A DNA stretch of 64,000 bases from Kribbella italica (GTDB lineage Bacteria > Actinomycetota > Actinomycetes > Propionibacteriales > Kribbellaceae). A program made the position numbers and the translations under genes. Positions 47,580 to 55,470 of this stretch are shown here, piece by piece. The stretch is taken from positions 4,650,001 to 4,714,000 of the forward strand of contig NZ_JACHMY010000001.1 in assembly GCF_014205135.1 (NCBI RefSeq), read 5' to 3'. Within the stretch, counting starts at the first letter, position 1. Every line of letters begins with the position of its first letter. A model generated the notes under the pieces. That model saw only the letters and a list, made by a program, of their open reading frames with translations, was not told where the DNA came from and made no database searches.

Positions 47580-48221
47580 CTACTTGTGCGGGCGCGTAGA
47601 CAGCGTCGGCTTGGCCTCCAGGCCGGACAGCCCGTTCCACGCCAGATTGACCAGGTGCGCGGCGACGTCCTGCTTCTTCGGGCGGCGCGCGTCGAGCCAC
47701 CACTGGCCGGTTAGCGCGACCATGCCGACCAGCATCTGCGCGTACATCGGCGCGTTCTTCGGATCCAGCCCGCGCCGCTTGAACTCCTCGGCCAGGATGT
47801 GCTCGACTCTGGTCCCGACGTCGCTCAGGATCGAGATGAACGACCCGCTCGACGACCCGACCGGCGAGTCCCGGACCAGGATCCGGAAACCGTCCGACGA
47901 GCTCTCGATGTAGTCCAGCAGCGCCAGCGCCGCCTGCTCCACCAGCTCGTGCGCGCGGCCCGCCGTCAGTGACGCGGTCACGGTGTCGAGCAGGCTGCGG
48001 ACCTCGCGGTCCACCACCACGGCGTACAGGCCTTCCTTGCCGCCGAAGTGCTCGTACACGACCGGCTTCGAAACCTCGGCGCGCGCCGCGATCTCCTCGA
48101 CCGAGGTGCCTTCGTAGCCCTTCTGGGCGAACAGCGCACGGGCGATGACGATGAGTTGCTCGCGACGTTCCGCACTCGTCATCCGGACCCTGGTGGATCG
48201 TCGCGGTTTGGGTTCCGTCAC
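47580..48221 (-). CDS. TetR-family regulator
   Basis: 213 residues. Helix-turn-helix region QKGYEGTSVEEIAARAEVSK then PVVYEHFGGKEGLYAVVVDR. The C-terminal domain contains SSSDGFRILVRDSPVGSSSG, found in actinobacterial TetR proteins that control lipid genes. It lies downstream of and co-oriented with the desaturase gene and is a candidate to bind the operator at 49479-49496. Start GTG 48221. Confidence 0.9.
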   Translation of the reverse strand: MTEPKPRRSTRVRMTSAERREQLIVIARALFAQKGYEGTSVEEIAARAEVSKPVVYEHFGGKEGLYAVVVDREVRSLLDTVTASLTAGRAHELVEQAALALLDYIESSSDGFRILVRDSPVGSSSGSFISILSDVGTRVEHILAEEFKRRGLDPKNAPMYAQMLVGMVALTGQWWLDARRPKKQDVAAHLVNLAWNGLSGLEAKPTLSTRPHK

Positions 48222-48344
48222 GTCGAGATCACGTCTGCATCATGCCGTACGCCGGTGCCGCGCGCCGGGAGATTCCCGGGCGCGGACCGGATTGTGACCG
48301 GGCGCCGCGCGGTCGCGCGGCCGTCGTACGGGCTGGTGGTCCTG

Positions 48345-48369
48345 CGGCCGGCGTACTGGACGCCGGCCG
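48345..48369 (-). terminator. Hairpin after the desaturase gene
   Basis: CGGCCGGCGT (48345-48354), 5-nt loop, ACGCCGGCCG (48360-48369): 10 perfect base pairs, 20 bp past the desaturase stop. Confidence 0.6.
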
Positions 48370-48389
48370 TACGGCGGGTGCGGACCAGC

Positions 48390-49433
48390 TCAGGCCGCGA
48401 CCTTGGTGCGGCGACTGCGCGCCGCCTTCTCGGCCGCCTTTTCGGCCGCCTGCTCCTCCGCGCTCACCCGGCGCGCCTCGAGCCGCTCCGGCACCGGCCA
48501 GCGCACGTCGCTGACCCAGCCGCGCTGCTCGAAGAACCAGATGCAGCGCGCCGAGGTGTCGAGCTGACCCTTCAGTACGCCGTGCCGCGCGCAGGTCGGG
48601 TCGGAGTGGTGCAGGTTGTGCCACGACTCGCCCTGGCTCAGGATCGCCAGCCACCAGACGTTGCCCGACTTGTCCCGGCTCTTGAACGGCCGGTCGCCGA
48701 TCGTGTGGCAGATCGAGTTGATCGACCAGGTCACGTGGTGCAGCAGCGCGATCCGGACCAGGCTGCCCCAGAAGAACGCGGTCAGCGCGCCCTCGATCGA
48801 CCACGACCACAGCCCGCCGATGACGGCCGGCAGCAGCAGCGACACGAGCACGAGGAACGGGAACATCCGCGACACCTTGACGATGTCCTTGTCCTTCAGC
48901 AGATCCGGCGCGTACTGCCGCTGCGGCGTCTGCTCGGTGTCGAACAGCCAGCCGATGTGCGCGTGCAGGAAGCCCTTGGTCAGCGCGCCGAGGGTGTTGC
49001 CGTACTTCCACGGGCTGTGCGGGTCGCCGTCGCGGTCGGAGAACTTGTGGTGCTTGCGGTGGTCGGCCACCCAGCGAATCACCGGCCCCTCGATCGCCAG
49101 CGAACCGGCGATCGCCAGGGCGTACTTCATCGGCCGGTTCGGCTTGAACGACTTGTGCGTGAACAGCCGGTGGAACCCGATCGAGATGCCGTGCCCCGCG
49201 ACCGTGTAGAACACCACCGCGATGACGATGTCCCGCCACCCCAGGAACCCGCCCCACGCGATCGGTACGGCGGCCAGCACCGCCAGGAACGGGATCCCGA
49301 TGAACAGCGCGAGCGCGACCTGTTCCCAGACGTGCTTCTGCTCACCCCCGAGGGTCCCGGTGTCGACGTCGAGCTCGTCGGCCTGCGCGGCGCGGGTCGG
49401 CGCCTCCGGTGCGGCCACGGCGGGTGGAGTCAT
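48390..49433 (-). CDS. Membrane acyl-CoA/acyl-lipid desaturase (delta-9 type)
   Basis: 347 residues. Di-iron integral membrane desaturase with three His boxes: HRLFTH (about 88-93), HRKHH (about 124-128) and HNLHH (about 270-274), and hydrophobic pairs between them (PFLAVLAAVPIAWGGFLG, FPFLVLVSLLLPAVIGGLWS). Introduces a double bond into saturated acyl chains to keep membranes fluid. The tail is charged and Ala-rich (AEKAAEKAARSRRTK). A strong palindrome upstream predicts dedicated repression. Confidence 0.94.
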   Translation of the reverse strand: MTPPAVAAPEAPTRAAQADELDVDTGTLGGEQKHVWEQVALALFIGIPFLAVLAAVPIAWGGFLGWRDIVIAVVFYTVAGHGISIGFHRLFTHKSFKPNRPMKYALAIAGSLAIEGPVIRWVADHRKHHKFSDRDGDPHSPWKYGNTLGALTKGFLHAHIGWLFDTEQTPQRQYAPDLLKDKDIVKVSRMFPFLVLVSLLLPAVIGGLWSWSIEGALTAFFWGSLVRIALLHHVTWSINSICHTIGDRPFKSRDKSGNVWWLAILSQGESWHNLHHSDPTCARHGVLKGQLDTSARCIWFFEQRGWVSDVRWPVPERLEARRVSAEEQAAEKAAEKAARSRRTKVAA

Positions 49434-49478
49434 GTCGTGTTCCCTCAGGTGGAGGACGGCTTACCTACGCAACCGTAA

Positions 49479-49496
49479 CCTACGGACCCGTAGGTA
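49479..49496. promoter_or_regulatory. Operator upstream of the desaturase
   Basis: Perfect 8-2-8 palindrome ACCTACGG-AC-CCGTAGGT, 46 bp before the desaturase start, with an extra half site TTACCTACG at 49462-49470. TetR-family repressors of fatty acid desaturases bind sites of this size. The TetR at 47580 is the nearest candidate. Confidence 0.6.
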
Positions 49497-49556
49497 AGGA
49501 ACCCCTGCGCGTGTCGTGCGCCCCACCCATGGCAAACTGTCCGCACGCACCAGCGG

Positions 49557-49628
49557 TCCCCCGTGGGGTAATCGGCAGCCCGCGAGACTTTGAATCTCGA
49601 AGACCAGGATCGAAACCTGGCGGGGGAG
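49557..49628 (+). tRNA. tRNA-Gln (anticodon TTG)
   Basis: Cloverleaf: acceptor TCCCCCG (49557-49563) with CGGGGGA (49621-49627) plus discriminator G; D arm GGGGTAATCGGCAGCCC; anticodon arm CGAGA-CTTTGAA-TCTCG with anticodon TTG; T arm CCAGG-ATCGAAA-CCTGG. CCA is not encoded. Confidence 0.95.
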
Positions 49629-49659
49629 CAAGTCCTTGTTTGTGGGGTGGAGGTTTTCA

Positions 49660-49855
49660 TCCCACGCGGCGCTAGGCCCGCTCCTTCGTCGCGTGCTCCG
49701 CGCCGCTCCCGCCCGCCCTGGGTTTGAGTGCGCGTGCTTGCGCCCGCTTCGGTGCGCGCTGCCGCGCTTCGAGTGCGCGCTAGTGCGCGCTGGCGCGCTG
49801 GCGCGCTGAGATTGCCGCGCTTGCGCGCGGAGTACGCGAGTGTGCGCTGACGCGC
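49660..49855. repeat. Dispersed structured repeat, copy B
   Basis: Second copy of the element at 14414. Shares TCCCACGCG (49660-49668), cttcgtcgc and CGCTCCCGCCC (49704-49714) in the same order. The right part again is a run of 4-nt-loop hairpins: GCGCGC-tagt-GCGCGC (49775-49790), CCGCGC-ttgc-GCGCGG (49815-49830) and GCGC-tgac-GCGC (49844-49855). It lies 32 bp after the tRNA-Gln gene and fills the gap to the next gene. Confidence 0.55.
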
Positions 49856-49891
49856 TGGGTGGGCGCCGAGCAGCCATGCCAAGATCGGCGC

Positions 49892-50260
49892 GTGGACTCA
49901 GGTACTACCGCCGCCCGGCTCGAATGGTGGGCGAACAGTTCGACCTGCCTGGCTGCGTTCGATGTCCTTGTGGCGATCTCGGTCGGGGACCACGGTTGGG
50001 AGGCGACAGGGCAACTCGCACGCAGCGCGAAAGGCGACGAACTCATCTCCATCCGTGAACTGGATGACGTCTTCGACCTCCGCTTTCCTGACCGCAGGGC
50101 CAGGCTCAGTCCGCCTACTCCTCCGTGGAGCTCGGGAACACCCGGAGCACATGCCCGTCCGGGTCTGCGACACGGAACTCGCCACCGTCCCCCGCGTAGG
50201 GCATCAGGACCTCGGCATCGTTGGCGACGAGTCGGTCGCACAACGCCGCGGGCTCGCTGA
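49892..50260 (+). CDS. Hypothetical protein, probably 3'-truncated
   Basis: From GTG 49892 about 70 residues look like a real small protein (DSGTTAARLEWWANSSTCLA, FDVLVAISVGDHGWEATGQL, ELISIRELDDVFDLRFPDR). After about residue 72 the translation becomes Arg/Pro-rich and runs antisense into the VOC gene. The original 3' end seems lost. A CAAGAT box 6 nt before the GTG could drive a leaderless transcript. Function not recognised. Confidence 0.4.
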   Translation: MDSGTTAARLEWWANSSTCLAAFDVLVAISVGDHGWEATGQLARSAKGDELISIRELDDVFDLRFPDRRARLSPPTPPWSSGTPGAHARPGLRHGTRHRPPRRASGPRHRWRRVGRTTPRAR

Positions 50261-50480
50261 CGAACAGTGCGAGCCACGTCCCGGGCTGTCCCTGGCCGTT
50301 CACGCACAGATAGATCTCGTGCTGGTCCCAGCGGATGATGCCGAAGTCGGCCGGATATCCGAAGGTGCCCAGGAGTTCGAAGTCGAGGACTTCTGTGTAG
50401 AACTTGATGCTGGCCTGCAGATCGGAGACGTTCAGGATCGGGTTGATGTGGACAAGAGCCCCGCCCGTCGAACCCGGCAT
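50115..50480 (-). CDS. VOC-family (glyoxalase/bleomycin-resistance fold) protein
   Basis: 121 residues. One VOC module pair: VHINPILNVSDLQASIKFYT, EVLDFELLGTFGYP and the C-terminal FRVADPDGHVLRVF. His11 and the late Glu positions could bind a metal. Substrate unknown; proteins of this size act as dioxygenases, isomerases or drug-binding proteins. One of three VOC proteins in the window. Confidence 0.88.
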   Translation of the reverse strand: MPGSTGGALVHINPILNVSDLQASIKFYTEVLDFELLGTFGYPADFGIIRWDQHEIYLCVNGQGQPGTWLALFVSEPAALCDRLVANDAEVLMPYAGDGGEFRVADPDGHVLRVFPSSTEE

Positions 50481-50630
50481 GATCTGCTCCTTCAGGGTCG
50501 ATCTTGCCGAACGTCGGATCGATGGGTACGAGTATGGACGGGCGGGCTACCTCGGGCACGGAGGATCGGCGAGCACCAGCTTCGGTGGAGCGGGCTGCGC
50601 GGCGTTCAGACCGATCAGCCCTGGTCGGGC

Positions 50631-50957
50631 TCAAGTGCTCTCGTCGTGTGACTTTCGTCCGTGGCGGCCTGGTGGCCCGGCCGGCAAACGGCGGATCAGG
50701 GGTCGCAACCACCGAGCCGGGGGTGCGCCGGACGGTCCATCGCCACCGAGCTGGTAGATCATCTCGCCGACAATGAACACGAGCACACAGACAGCCGCCA
50801 ACCAGTCGACCTCCAGAACGAGGCCGGCGAGGAGGCCACCCGTCCACGACGCCGCCACCAGCCACCCCACGTGGCGACGGAGGACGGCGGAGGCCCAGAG
50901 GGCGCGCGATGTCAGGCCGACAGTGATCACGACCAACAGCACCAGCTCGAAGTTCAT
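50631..50957 (-). CDS. Small membrane protein
   Basis: 108 residues from ATG 50957. Three hydrophobic segments (about 3-22, 30-50 and 53-70) followed by a basic, Pro/Arg/Gly-rich cytoplasmic tail. No family recognised. Co-oriented with the VOC gene, 150 bp upstream of it; the spacer shows nothing distinctive. Confidence 0.6.
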   Translation of the reverse strand: MNFELVLLVVITVGLTSRALWASAVLRRHVGWLVAASWTGGLLAGLVLEVDWLAAVCVLVFIVGEMIYQLGGDGPSGAPPARWLRPLIRRLPAGPPGRHGRKSHDEST

Positions 50958-51026
50958 CCGGGCCTCCGATCTGGCCCGAGCGTAGCGGCGAGCGTGCGGC
51001 GGCGGTCAGAGGCAGTCCGCGCCGCC

Positions 51027-51134
51027 TAGTCGAACCAGTTGAACAGCACGTCGCCCAGCCGGGTGGCCGCGATAGCTGATGTCCCGTCGTTCGTCCGGGG
51101 TCAGGTCGGCAAGGTCTTCGACGGTCACAGCGCT
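51027..51134 (-). pseudogene. Gene-end remnant
   Basis: Minus-strand sequence reads VTVEDLADLTPDERRDIS and, after a frameshift, AATRLGDVLFNWFD-stop. Both halves look like the start and end of one small protein. The rest of 50958-51330 (373 bp) shows no intact gene. Probably a decayed ORF. Confidence 0.35.
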
Positions 51135-51330
51135 CTCCAGTTCCCCAACGTCCGCCACGCTGAAGCCGGCGACGAGGAAGAGGCCGGGCGAGGCACGTCC
51201 CGAAACGGCGTACGGAGGACGTGGACGCCAAGGGAATCGTGGTCTTCACTGCAGCCCACCAGCCTCGTAGGCACGTTCAGCACCAGATCACTGTGTCAGC
51301 TGAACCAGTACGGCGCGACGCCGGCGCGAA

Positions 51331-51690
51331 TCAGTCGGTGGAGTCCTCATTGATGTAGTCCGGCTCCGGATCGACGAGGAACCGTACGGCGTTGATGGTT
51401 GTCGCGCCGTCGAGCCAGGCTCGGGAGATTCGGTGGCCGCCGTCCATCAGGCGGCCGTCGGACGAGAGGATCACCGGGTACCGGAGGTCGGCCTTCTCGA
51501 TGCGGCCGGCGTGGCGGGCGACCATGCGGCAGGTGACCGGGCCGTCGCCGAACCAGCAGTTCTCGTCGAACTCGCGGATGTCGTCGATCGGCACCGACTC
51601 GACGGGCAGACCTTCGGCGAGCTTCCAGAGGCGTTCGGTCAGGTAGACGGCGCGGCCGCCGGGGACGGGGCGGGAGTGGGTTTCGGGCAT
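51331..51690 (-). CDS. ParB/sulfiredoxin-like fold protein
   Basis: 119 residues. VESVPIDDIREFDENCWFGD then RYPVILSSDGRLMDGGHRIS and RAWLDGATTINAVRFLVDPE resemble the ParB N-terminal (ParB/Srx) fold, where the G-x-H-R loop binds nucleotide. There is no helix-turn-helix, so it is not a centromere-binding ParB; stand-alone members are uncharacterised. Function unknown. Confidence 0.78.
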   Translation of the reverse strand: MPETHSRPVPGGRAVYLTERLWKLAEGLPVESVPIDDIREFDENCWFGDGPVTCRMVARHAGRIEKADLRYPVILSSDGRLMDGGHRISRAWLDGATTINAVRFLVDPEPDYINEDSTD

Positions 51691-51747
51691 CGCACCATCA
51701 TCGGCTCAACAGCTGTGCGGGCGCTCGTGGTTTGTGGTGAAGGTCGG

Positions 51748-52989
51748 TTAGCGCGCTGGCTCCCTCGTCTCAGCGCGGGTCAAGAAGGTCAGGCCGACGA
51801 CCGCCGCGAGGCCAAGTGTGGCGGGGATGAGGAAAACGTGGGGCAGGCCGAGCGTGGTGACTCCGAGGCCTCCGGCCGCGCCGCCCACAGCGGAGGCGAG
51901 GGCTGTTGAGCTGAGGAAGATGGCGGAGGCGGTGGCCACGGCCGACGGGAGGAGGCGTTGGGCGACGATGATTCCGAGGGCGGCGAAGACTCCCCAGACG
52001 CCGCCCATCAGGATCTGACCTGCGAACAGGCCCGCGACGGTGCCGGTCGTGGCGAAGCAGACGTTGGCGGCCACGCCGAACGCGGCGCCGACCACCATCA
52101 GTCGCATCATTCCGACCCGGCGTGCGACCACCACGGCCAAAGGCATCAGGAGGATCTCGACCAGAGGCTGGATTCCGATGATCGCGCCGCTGATTCCAGC
52201 GGGGAGGTGCAACTGCTCGTTCATGTAGATCGGCAGGTACGCGTACTTGATCGGCTCCCCCGCGTAGACGAGCACATAGAGCCCGGTGAACGCGAGCAGC
52301 GGCAGCATCGCTCGTACGCCGGGCCCGCGGGCGTGCGGTTCGAGCAGCTGCCCGGTCGACGACGGAGGCGGCCGGAGAAGCCCGAGCGGGACGACCTGGC
52401 CGAGCGTGCAGATCGCCGTTGCGAGAAGCATCGTCCGCAACGAGGTGTGGGCCGCCAGGAACGACCCGGCGACGGGGCCGACGACCCAACCGCCGGTGAG
52501 GGCCATCCGGACGATGGCGACCACGCCGTCGTTGCCCGGATTCGGAGACGCCTTCAGCTCGTCGTGAATCGCGGCGAACAGCTGCGAGGTTGCGGCGCCG
52601 GCGAATCCGAGCACGATCGCGCTGATCACGTACGGCGTCCACAGCCGGCTGGAGAACGCGATGCCCAGCCAGCCCGCGAACCCAGCAACGACGCAGACCC
52701 GGAACAGACCCAGCCGCGCGCCGGTACGGTCCGACCGTCTCCCGACCAGGTAGCCGAGCACCGGCGCGGTCAGGCTGGTCAGGTAGAAGAGTCCAGCAGC
52801 TGTGAGCGAGGCACCAAGATCGTTGACGAGGAAGGACGCGATCTGCGGTGCGGCGGCCGAGAAGCCGAGGCCGGACAGAAACAAGGCGACGGTCGCGCCG
52901 CGGTACAACGGCGAGCCGAGCACCAGCCGCAGTGCCGACGTACGGGCCGCGGCTGGGTCCGAGGTCCGCACCGGGTCAGCGACTCCCAT
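51748..52989 (-). CDS. MFS transporter, sugar-efflux (SET) like
   Basis: 413 residues, 12 helices. ATG 52989 has GGGGAG 5 nt upstream. Features such as GRRSDRTGARLGLFR (motif A-like), a tightly packed IYMNEQLHLPAGISGAIIGI and LMPLAVVVARRVG recall SetA-type sugar efflux carriers. The start overlaps the end of the LacI gene, so the two form one operon, with the regulator first. It likely exports or imports a sugar or glycoside sensed by the LacI protein. Confidence 0.85.
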   Translation of the reverse strand: MGVADPVRTSDPAAARTSALRLVLGSPLYRGATVALFLSGLGFSAAAPQIASFLVNDLGASLTAAGLFYLTSLTAPVLGYLVGRRSDRTGARLGLFRVCVVAGFAGWLGIAFSSRLWTPYVISAIVLGFAGAATSQLFAAIHDELKASPNPGNDGVVAIVRMALTGGWVVGPVAGSFLAAHTSLRTMLLATAICTLGQVVPLGLLRPPPSSTGQLLEPHARGPGVRAMLPLLAFTGLYVLVYAGEPIKYAYLPIYMNEQLHLPAGISGAIIGIQPLVEILLMPLAVVVARRVGMMRLMVVGAAFGVAANVCFATTGTVAGLFAGQILMGGVWGVFAALGIIVAQRLLPSAVATASAIFLSSTALASAVGGAAGGLGVTTLGLPHVFLIPATLGLAAVVGLTFLTRAETREPAR

Positions 52990-53992
52990 CGGCACTCCCC
53001 GCGCCCACGTCCCGAGTGCTTTCCCGTACGACGAGCTCGACCGGGAACTGTTGCCGATGGCTACGAACGGGCCCTCCCGCCAGGAGCAGGCGTGCCGCGG
53101 TCGCGGCCATCTCCTCGACGGGCAGCCGCATCGTGGTCAGCGGCGGGTTGCTGCAGACCGCGGCGATGCTGTCGTCGAAGCCGATGATGCTCACGTCGTC
53201 CGGAACCCGTCGGCCGCTCGCGGTGATGGCCTGTACGGCGCCGGCCGCCATCAGATCGCACGCTACGAAGAAGGCGTCGATGTCCGGATGCTGCTCCAGC
53301 AACTGTTGCGCGGCGTCGTGGCCGCCCTCGCGGCGGAAGCCGCCGTGCGCGCTCAGGTCGGGCAGGCCGAGCCGTTGGGTCGCTCGGAGGTACCCGGCCC
53401 GGCGGTCGATCGCGCAGGGGTTGAGCGCCGGTCCGTGGATGGCGGCGATGCGGCGGTGGCCCAGTTGGTGCAGGCGGTCGACCGCGTCGTACGCGCCGCC
53501 GACGTTGTCGGCCTCGAGGCCGGGCACAGATGAATCTGTTCGCACCATCGACACTGTGCGGCGACAGCGGCGGTAGAAGTGCGCTGCCAGGTCCGGGGTG
53601 ATGTCGGCGAAGATCGCACCGAGCGTGGTGCTCGACGCGATGTCGTCGAGCTCGTCGGCGGCGGCTTCCCGGCGTACGGCGTGCAGTCGCAGCTGGGCGT
53701 TGACGCCTTGGAGCACGGGCATCACCCCCGCGAGGACGCGGCTGACGTACGGGTGGGTGCCGAGCCAGCCGGTGCCGGGATCGGTGGTGACGACGATGAC
53801 GTCGATCGCGCGCTGACGTCCGGTGGCGAGGGCCCGGGCGGTCTCGTTGGGCTCGTATCCCAGCTCGGCCACCGCCGCGTGGACCCGTTCGCGCGACGGG
53901 CCGGACGCGCCGGGCACGTTGTTGATCACCCGGGACGCGGTCGCCCGTGAGACGCCTGCCAACTGCGCGACATCCTCGATCGTGGGTTTCAT
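52976..53992 (-). CDS. LacI-family regulator
   Basis: 338 residues from ATG 53992 (GGAGAG 10 nt upstream; ATG 54010 is an alternative). Helix-turn-helix and hinge: PTIEDVAQLAGVSRATASRV, INNVPGASGPSRERVHAAVA. The sugar-binding domain contains DIASSTTLGAIFADITPD, FFVACDLMAAGAVQAI and DVSIIGFDDSIAA. The operator at 54039-54054 lies in its own upstream region, so autoregulation together with the MFS gene is expected. Confidence 0.93.
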   Translation of the reverse strand: MKPTIEDVAQLAGVSRATASRVINNVPGASGPSRERVHAAVAELGYEPNETARALATGRQRAIDVIVVTTDPGTGWLGTHPYVSRVLAGVMPVLQGVNAQLRLHAVRREAAADELDDIASSTTLGAIFADITPDLAAHFYRRCRRTVSMVRTDSSVPGLEADNVGGAYDAVDRLHQLGHRRIAAIHGPALNPCAIDRRAGYLRATQRLGLPDLSAHGGFRREGGHDAAQQLLEQHPDIDAFFVACDLMAAGAVQAITASGRRVPDDVSIIGFDDSIAAVCSNPPLTTMRLPVEEMAATAARLLLAGGPVRSHRQQFPVELVVRESTRDVGAGSADGSR

Positions 53993-54038
53993 CGGCGATG
54001 CACTCTCCATCCGGCGCGAGGTGCATCGAACGGTAGAC

Positions 54039-54054
54039 CTGAGAGCGCTCTCAG
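54039..54054. promoter_or_regulatory. LacI-type operator
   Basis: Perfect 16-bp palindrome CTGAGAGC-GCTCTCAG with the central CG typical of LacI/CebR boxes (compare TGGGAGCGCTCCCA). It lies 47 bp before ATG 53992. Confidence 0.75.
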
Positions 54055-54137
54055 CGGGAGGTCGGTGGGCTTCCGGCACTCGATCTACTGCGGCGGGGGT
54101 CGGTCTACTCCGACGGGATGCTGCTTGGCCGGGTGCG

Positions 54138-54190
54138 GGTGGTGGGTTGGCGGGTTGGCGGGTGCGTTGGTGGGTTGGCGGGTGCGGGGT
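54138..54190. repeat. GGTGGGTTGGCGGGT tandem repeat
   Basis: Two long and several partial copies of TTGGTGGGTTGGCGGGTGCG in the 143-bp gap between the LacI promoter region and the MazG-like gene. The gap holds no gene. Confidence 0.6.
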
Positions 54191-54222
54191 TGCTTGACGA
54201 GTGCGTGCGCCGACCGACCCGT

Positions 54223-54552
54223 CTAGCGGTTGTCCCCGCTGCCGCCGAGCACCGCCCGCTGCTGCCGATCCGCGAGCTTCGCGATGTTGAGCCGCGCGAC
54301 GTCGTCCAGCGGGATGTCGAAGTGGTCGGCGATCACCGCGACGTACCAGAGGGTGTCCCCGAGTTCCTTCGTCAGGTCCTCGACGTCCCAGTGCGCGAAG
54401 TCGCTGCCCTGGTCCCGCACGATCTTCTTCGCCTTCTCGGCGATCTCGCCGGTCTCCCCCACCAGCCCGAGCAGCAGGTGGAAGACCTCGTTCAACTTGT
54501 CCTTGGGCGCGGCCGTCCGGAGCGCGGCCTGCTGGTACTCGTTCATCTCCAC
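54223..54552 (-). CDS. MazG-like nucleotide pyrophosphohydrolase
   Basis: 109 residues, a single all-alpha NTP pyrophosphohydrolase domain: NEVFHLLLGLVGETGEIAEK (ExxE), KKIVRDQG, EDLTKELGDTLWYVAVIADH (ELGD). It hydrolyses (d)NTPs and may help nucleotide-pool sanitation next to the NUDIX gene. Start GTG 54552 fits the -10 TAGGGT 6 nt upstream; ATG 54546 is an alternative. Confidence 0.9.
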   Translation of the reverse strand: MEMNEYQQAALRTAAPKDKLNEVFHLLLGLVGETGEIAEKAKKIVRDQGSDFAHWDVEDLTKELGDTLWYVAVIADHFDIPLDDVARLNIAKLADRQQRAVLGGSGDNR

Positions 54553-54558
54553 GGCGTC

Positions 54559-54564
54559 ACCCTA
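54559..54564 (-). promoter_or_regulatory. -10 box TAGGGT of the MazG-like gene
   Basis: TAGGGT, 6 nt, GTG 54552. Its TAG is the stop codon of the NUDIX gene, an economical overlap also seen at 36313. Confidence 0.4.
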
Positions 54565-55029
54565 GGCCGGTGGGGACAGCAGCTCAGCCAGCGGCGGCCT
54601 GAGGTCGGCGGGGTACAGGCCGAGGTCGTCGAAGTCCTCCGGCTCGGCCCAGACGAGCTCGAAGGTGTTGTTCGGCCGATGTGCTTCCGCCTCCGGGCCG
54701 GACAGCAGCGGCGTACCAGTGACGGCGGTCATCAGGAAGTACGACGCGGGTCGGCCGTTGTGCTCGCCGGTCCACAGCAGGCGGTCGACCTGCGCTGTCA
54801 GCGTGGTCTCTTCGGTCAGCTCCCGCAGCGCAGCCGTCTCGGCGGCCTCACCGTCCTCGACGTGACCGCCGGGCAGTACGGCGTACTGATGGCCAGGACA
54901 CTCGGGACCGTCCCAGCCGGCGGCGTCGCACATGACGCAAGCGCTGCGGGTCTGGTGCCGAAGGTAGCGCTTGATCAGCAGTGCTCGACGACCGTCGACG
55001 ACAACAGCCGCTGCCCTGGGAATCACCAT
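54562..55029 (-). CDS. NUDIX hydrolase
   Basis: 155 residues from ATG 55029. The NUDIX box is GGHVEDGEAAETAALRELTE-ET (64-85 region). N-terminal Cys/His residues (CVMCDAAGWDGPECPGH) may form a small metal site. Substrate unknown. A frame to TTG 55059 exists, but a TAGATT -10 box covers that codon, so the later start is preferred. A 24-bp element shared with the VOC gene lies just upstream. Confidence 0.85.
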   Translation of the reverse strand: MVIPRAAAVVVDGRRALLIKRYLRHQTRSACVMCDAAGWDGPECPGHQYAVLPGGHVEDGEAAETAALRELTEETTLTAQVDRLLWTGEHNGRPASYFLMTAVTGTPLLSGPEAEAHRPNNTFELVWAEPEDFDDLGLYPADLRPPLAELLSPPA

Positions 55030-55034
55030 GCCGA

Positions 55035-55058
55035 GGAGCCTGCCAGAAGCCTCCGACA
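55035..55058. repeat. 24-bp upstream element, copy 1
   Basis: Directly before the NUDIX start. Matches 21 of 24 bases of the element at 55422-55445; the shared ends are GGAGCCTG and CCTCCGACA and form an imperfect hairpin. Confidence 0.5.
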
Positions 55059-55069
55059 ATCTAGGCAGC

Positions 55070-55417
55070 TCAGCCGTTGCGGACGAAGCCGAGTTCGTTC
55101 CCGTCGGGGTCCGCGATGGTGAACTTGCGCGTGCCGTACGCCGTGTCGAAGAGCGGCTCGATCACCCGGGCCCTGTCCTTGAGCTCGGCCCACAAGGCGT
55201 CGGGGTCGTCGACGGTGAAGTTGAAGCGCGCGCCGCGGCCCTCGGCCTCCATCACCGCGAAGGTTGCGCCGGAGGCGGTGACGAAGTGGGCGTAGTTCGG
55301 GGCCGCGGGCGGCCAGTACGACGCGACCTCGAAGCCGAGCACCGTCGTGTACCACTCGACGGCCGCCGCGAGGTCGGCCACGTTCGCGCGAGCGTGCTCG
55401 AGTCTTGTCCCAACCAT
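55070..55417 (-). CDS. VOC-family protein
   Basis: 115 residues. RLEHARANVADLAAAVEWYT, FAVMEAEGRGARFNF and RKFTIADPDGNELGFVRNG mark a glyoxalase-fold protein with a putative metal-binding His/Glu set. Upstream of the NUDIX gene on the same strand, 40 bp apart. Substrate unknown. Confidence 0.88.
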   Translation of the reverse strand: MVGTRLEHARANVADLAAAVEWYTTVLGFEVASYWPPAAPNYAHFVTASGATFAVMEAEGRGARFNFTVDDPDALWAELKDRARVIEPLFDTAYGTRKFTIADPDGNELGFVRNG

Positions 55418-55421
55418 CTCC

Positions 55422-55445
55422 GGAGCCTGTCACAGGCCTCCGACA
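55422..55445. repeat. 24-bp upstream element, copy 2
   Basis: Lies 4 bp before the VOC start ATG 55417, in the same place as copy 1 before NUDIX. The two copies could bind one regulator or act as leader hairpins. Confidence 0.5.
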
Positions 55446-55470
55446 GAAAATCAGTTCCGTCGAACGCCGG

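Noticed and set aside
51039-51353. 104-codon plus-strand frame
   Set aside because: Low-complexity translation; the minus strand shows a better, though broken, protein remnant in the same place.
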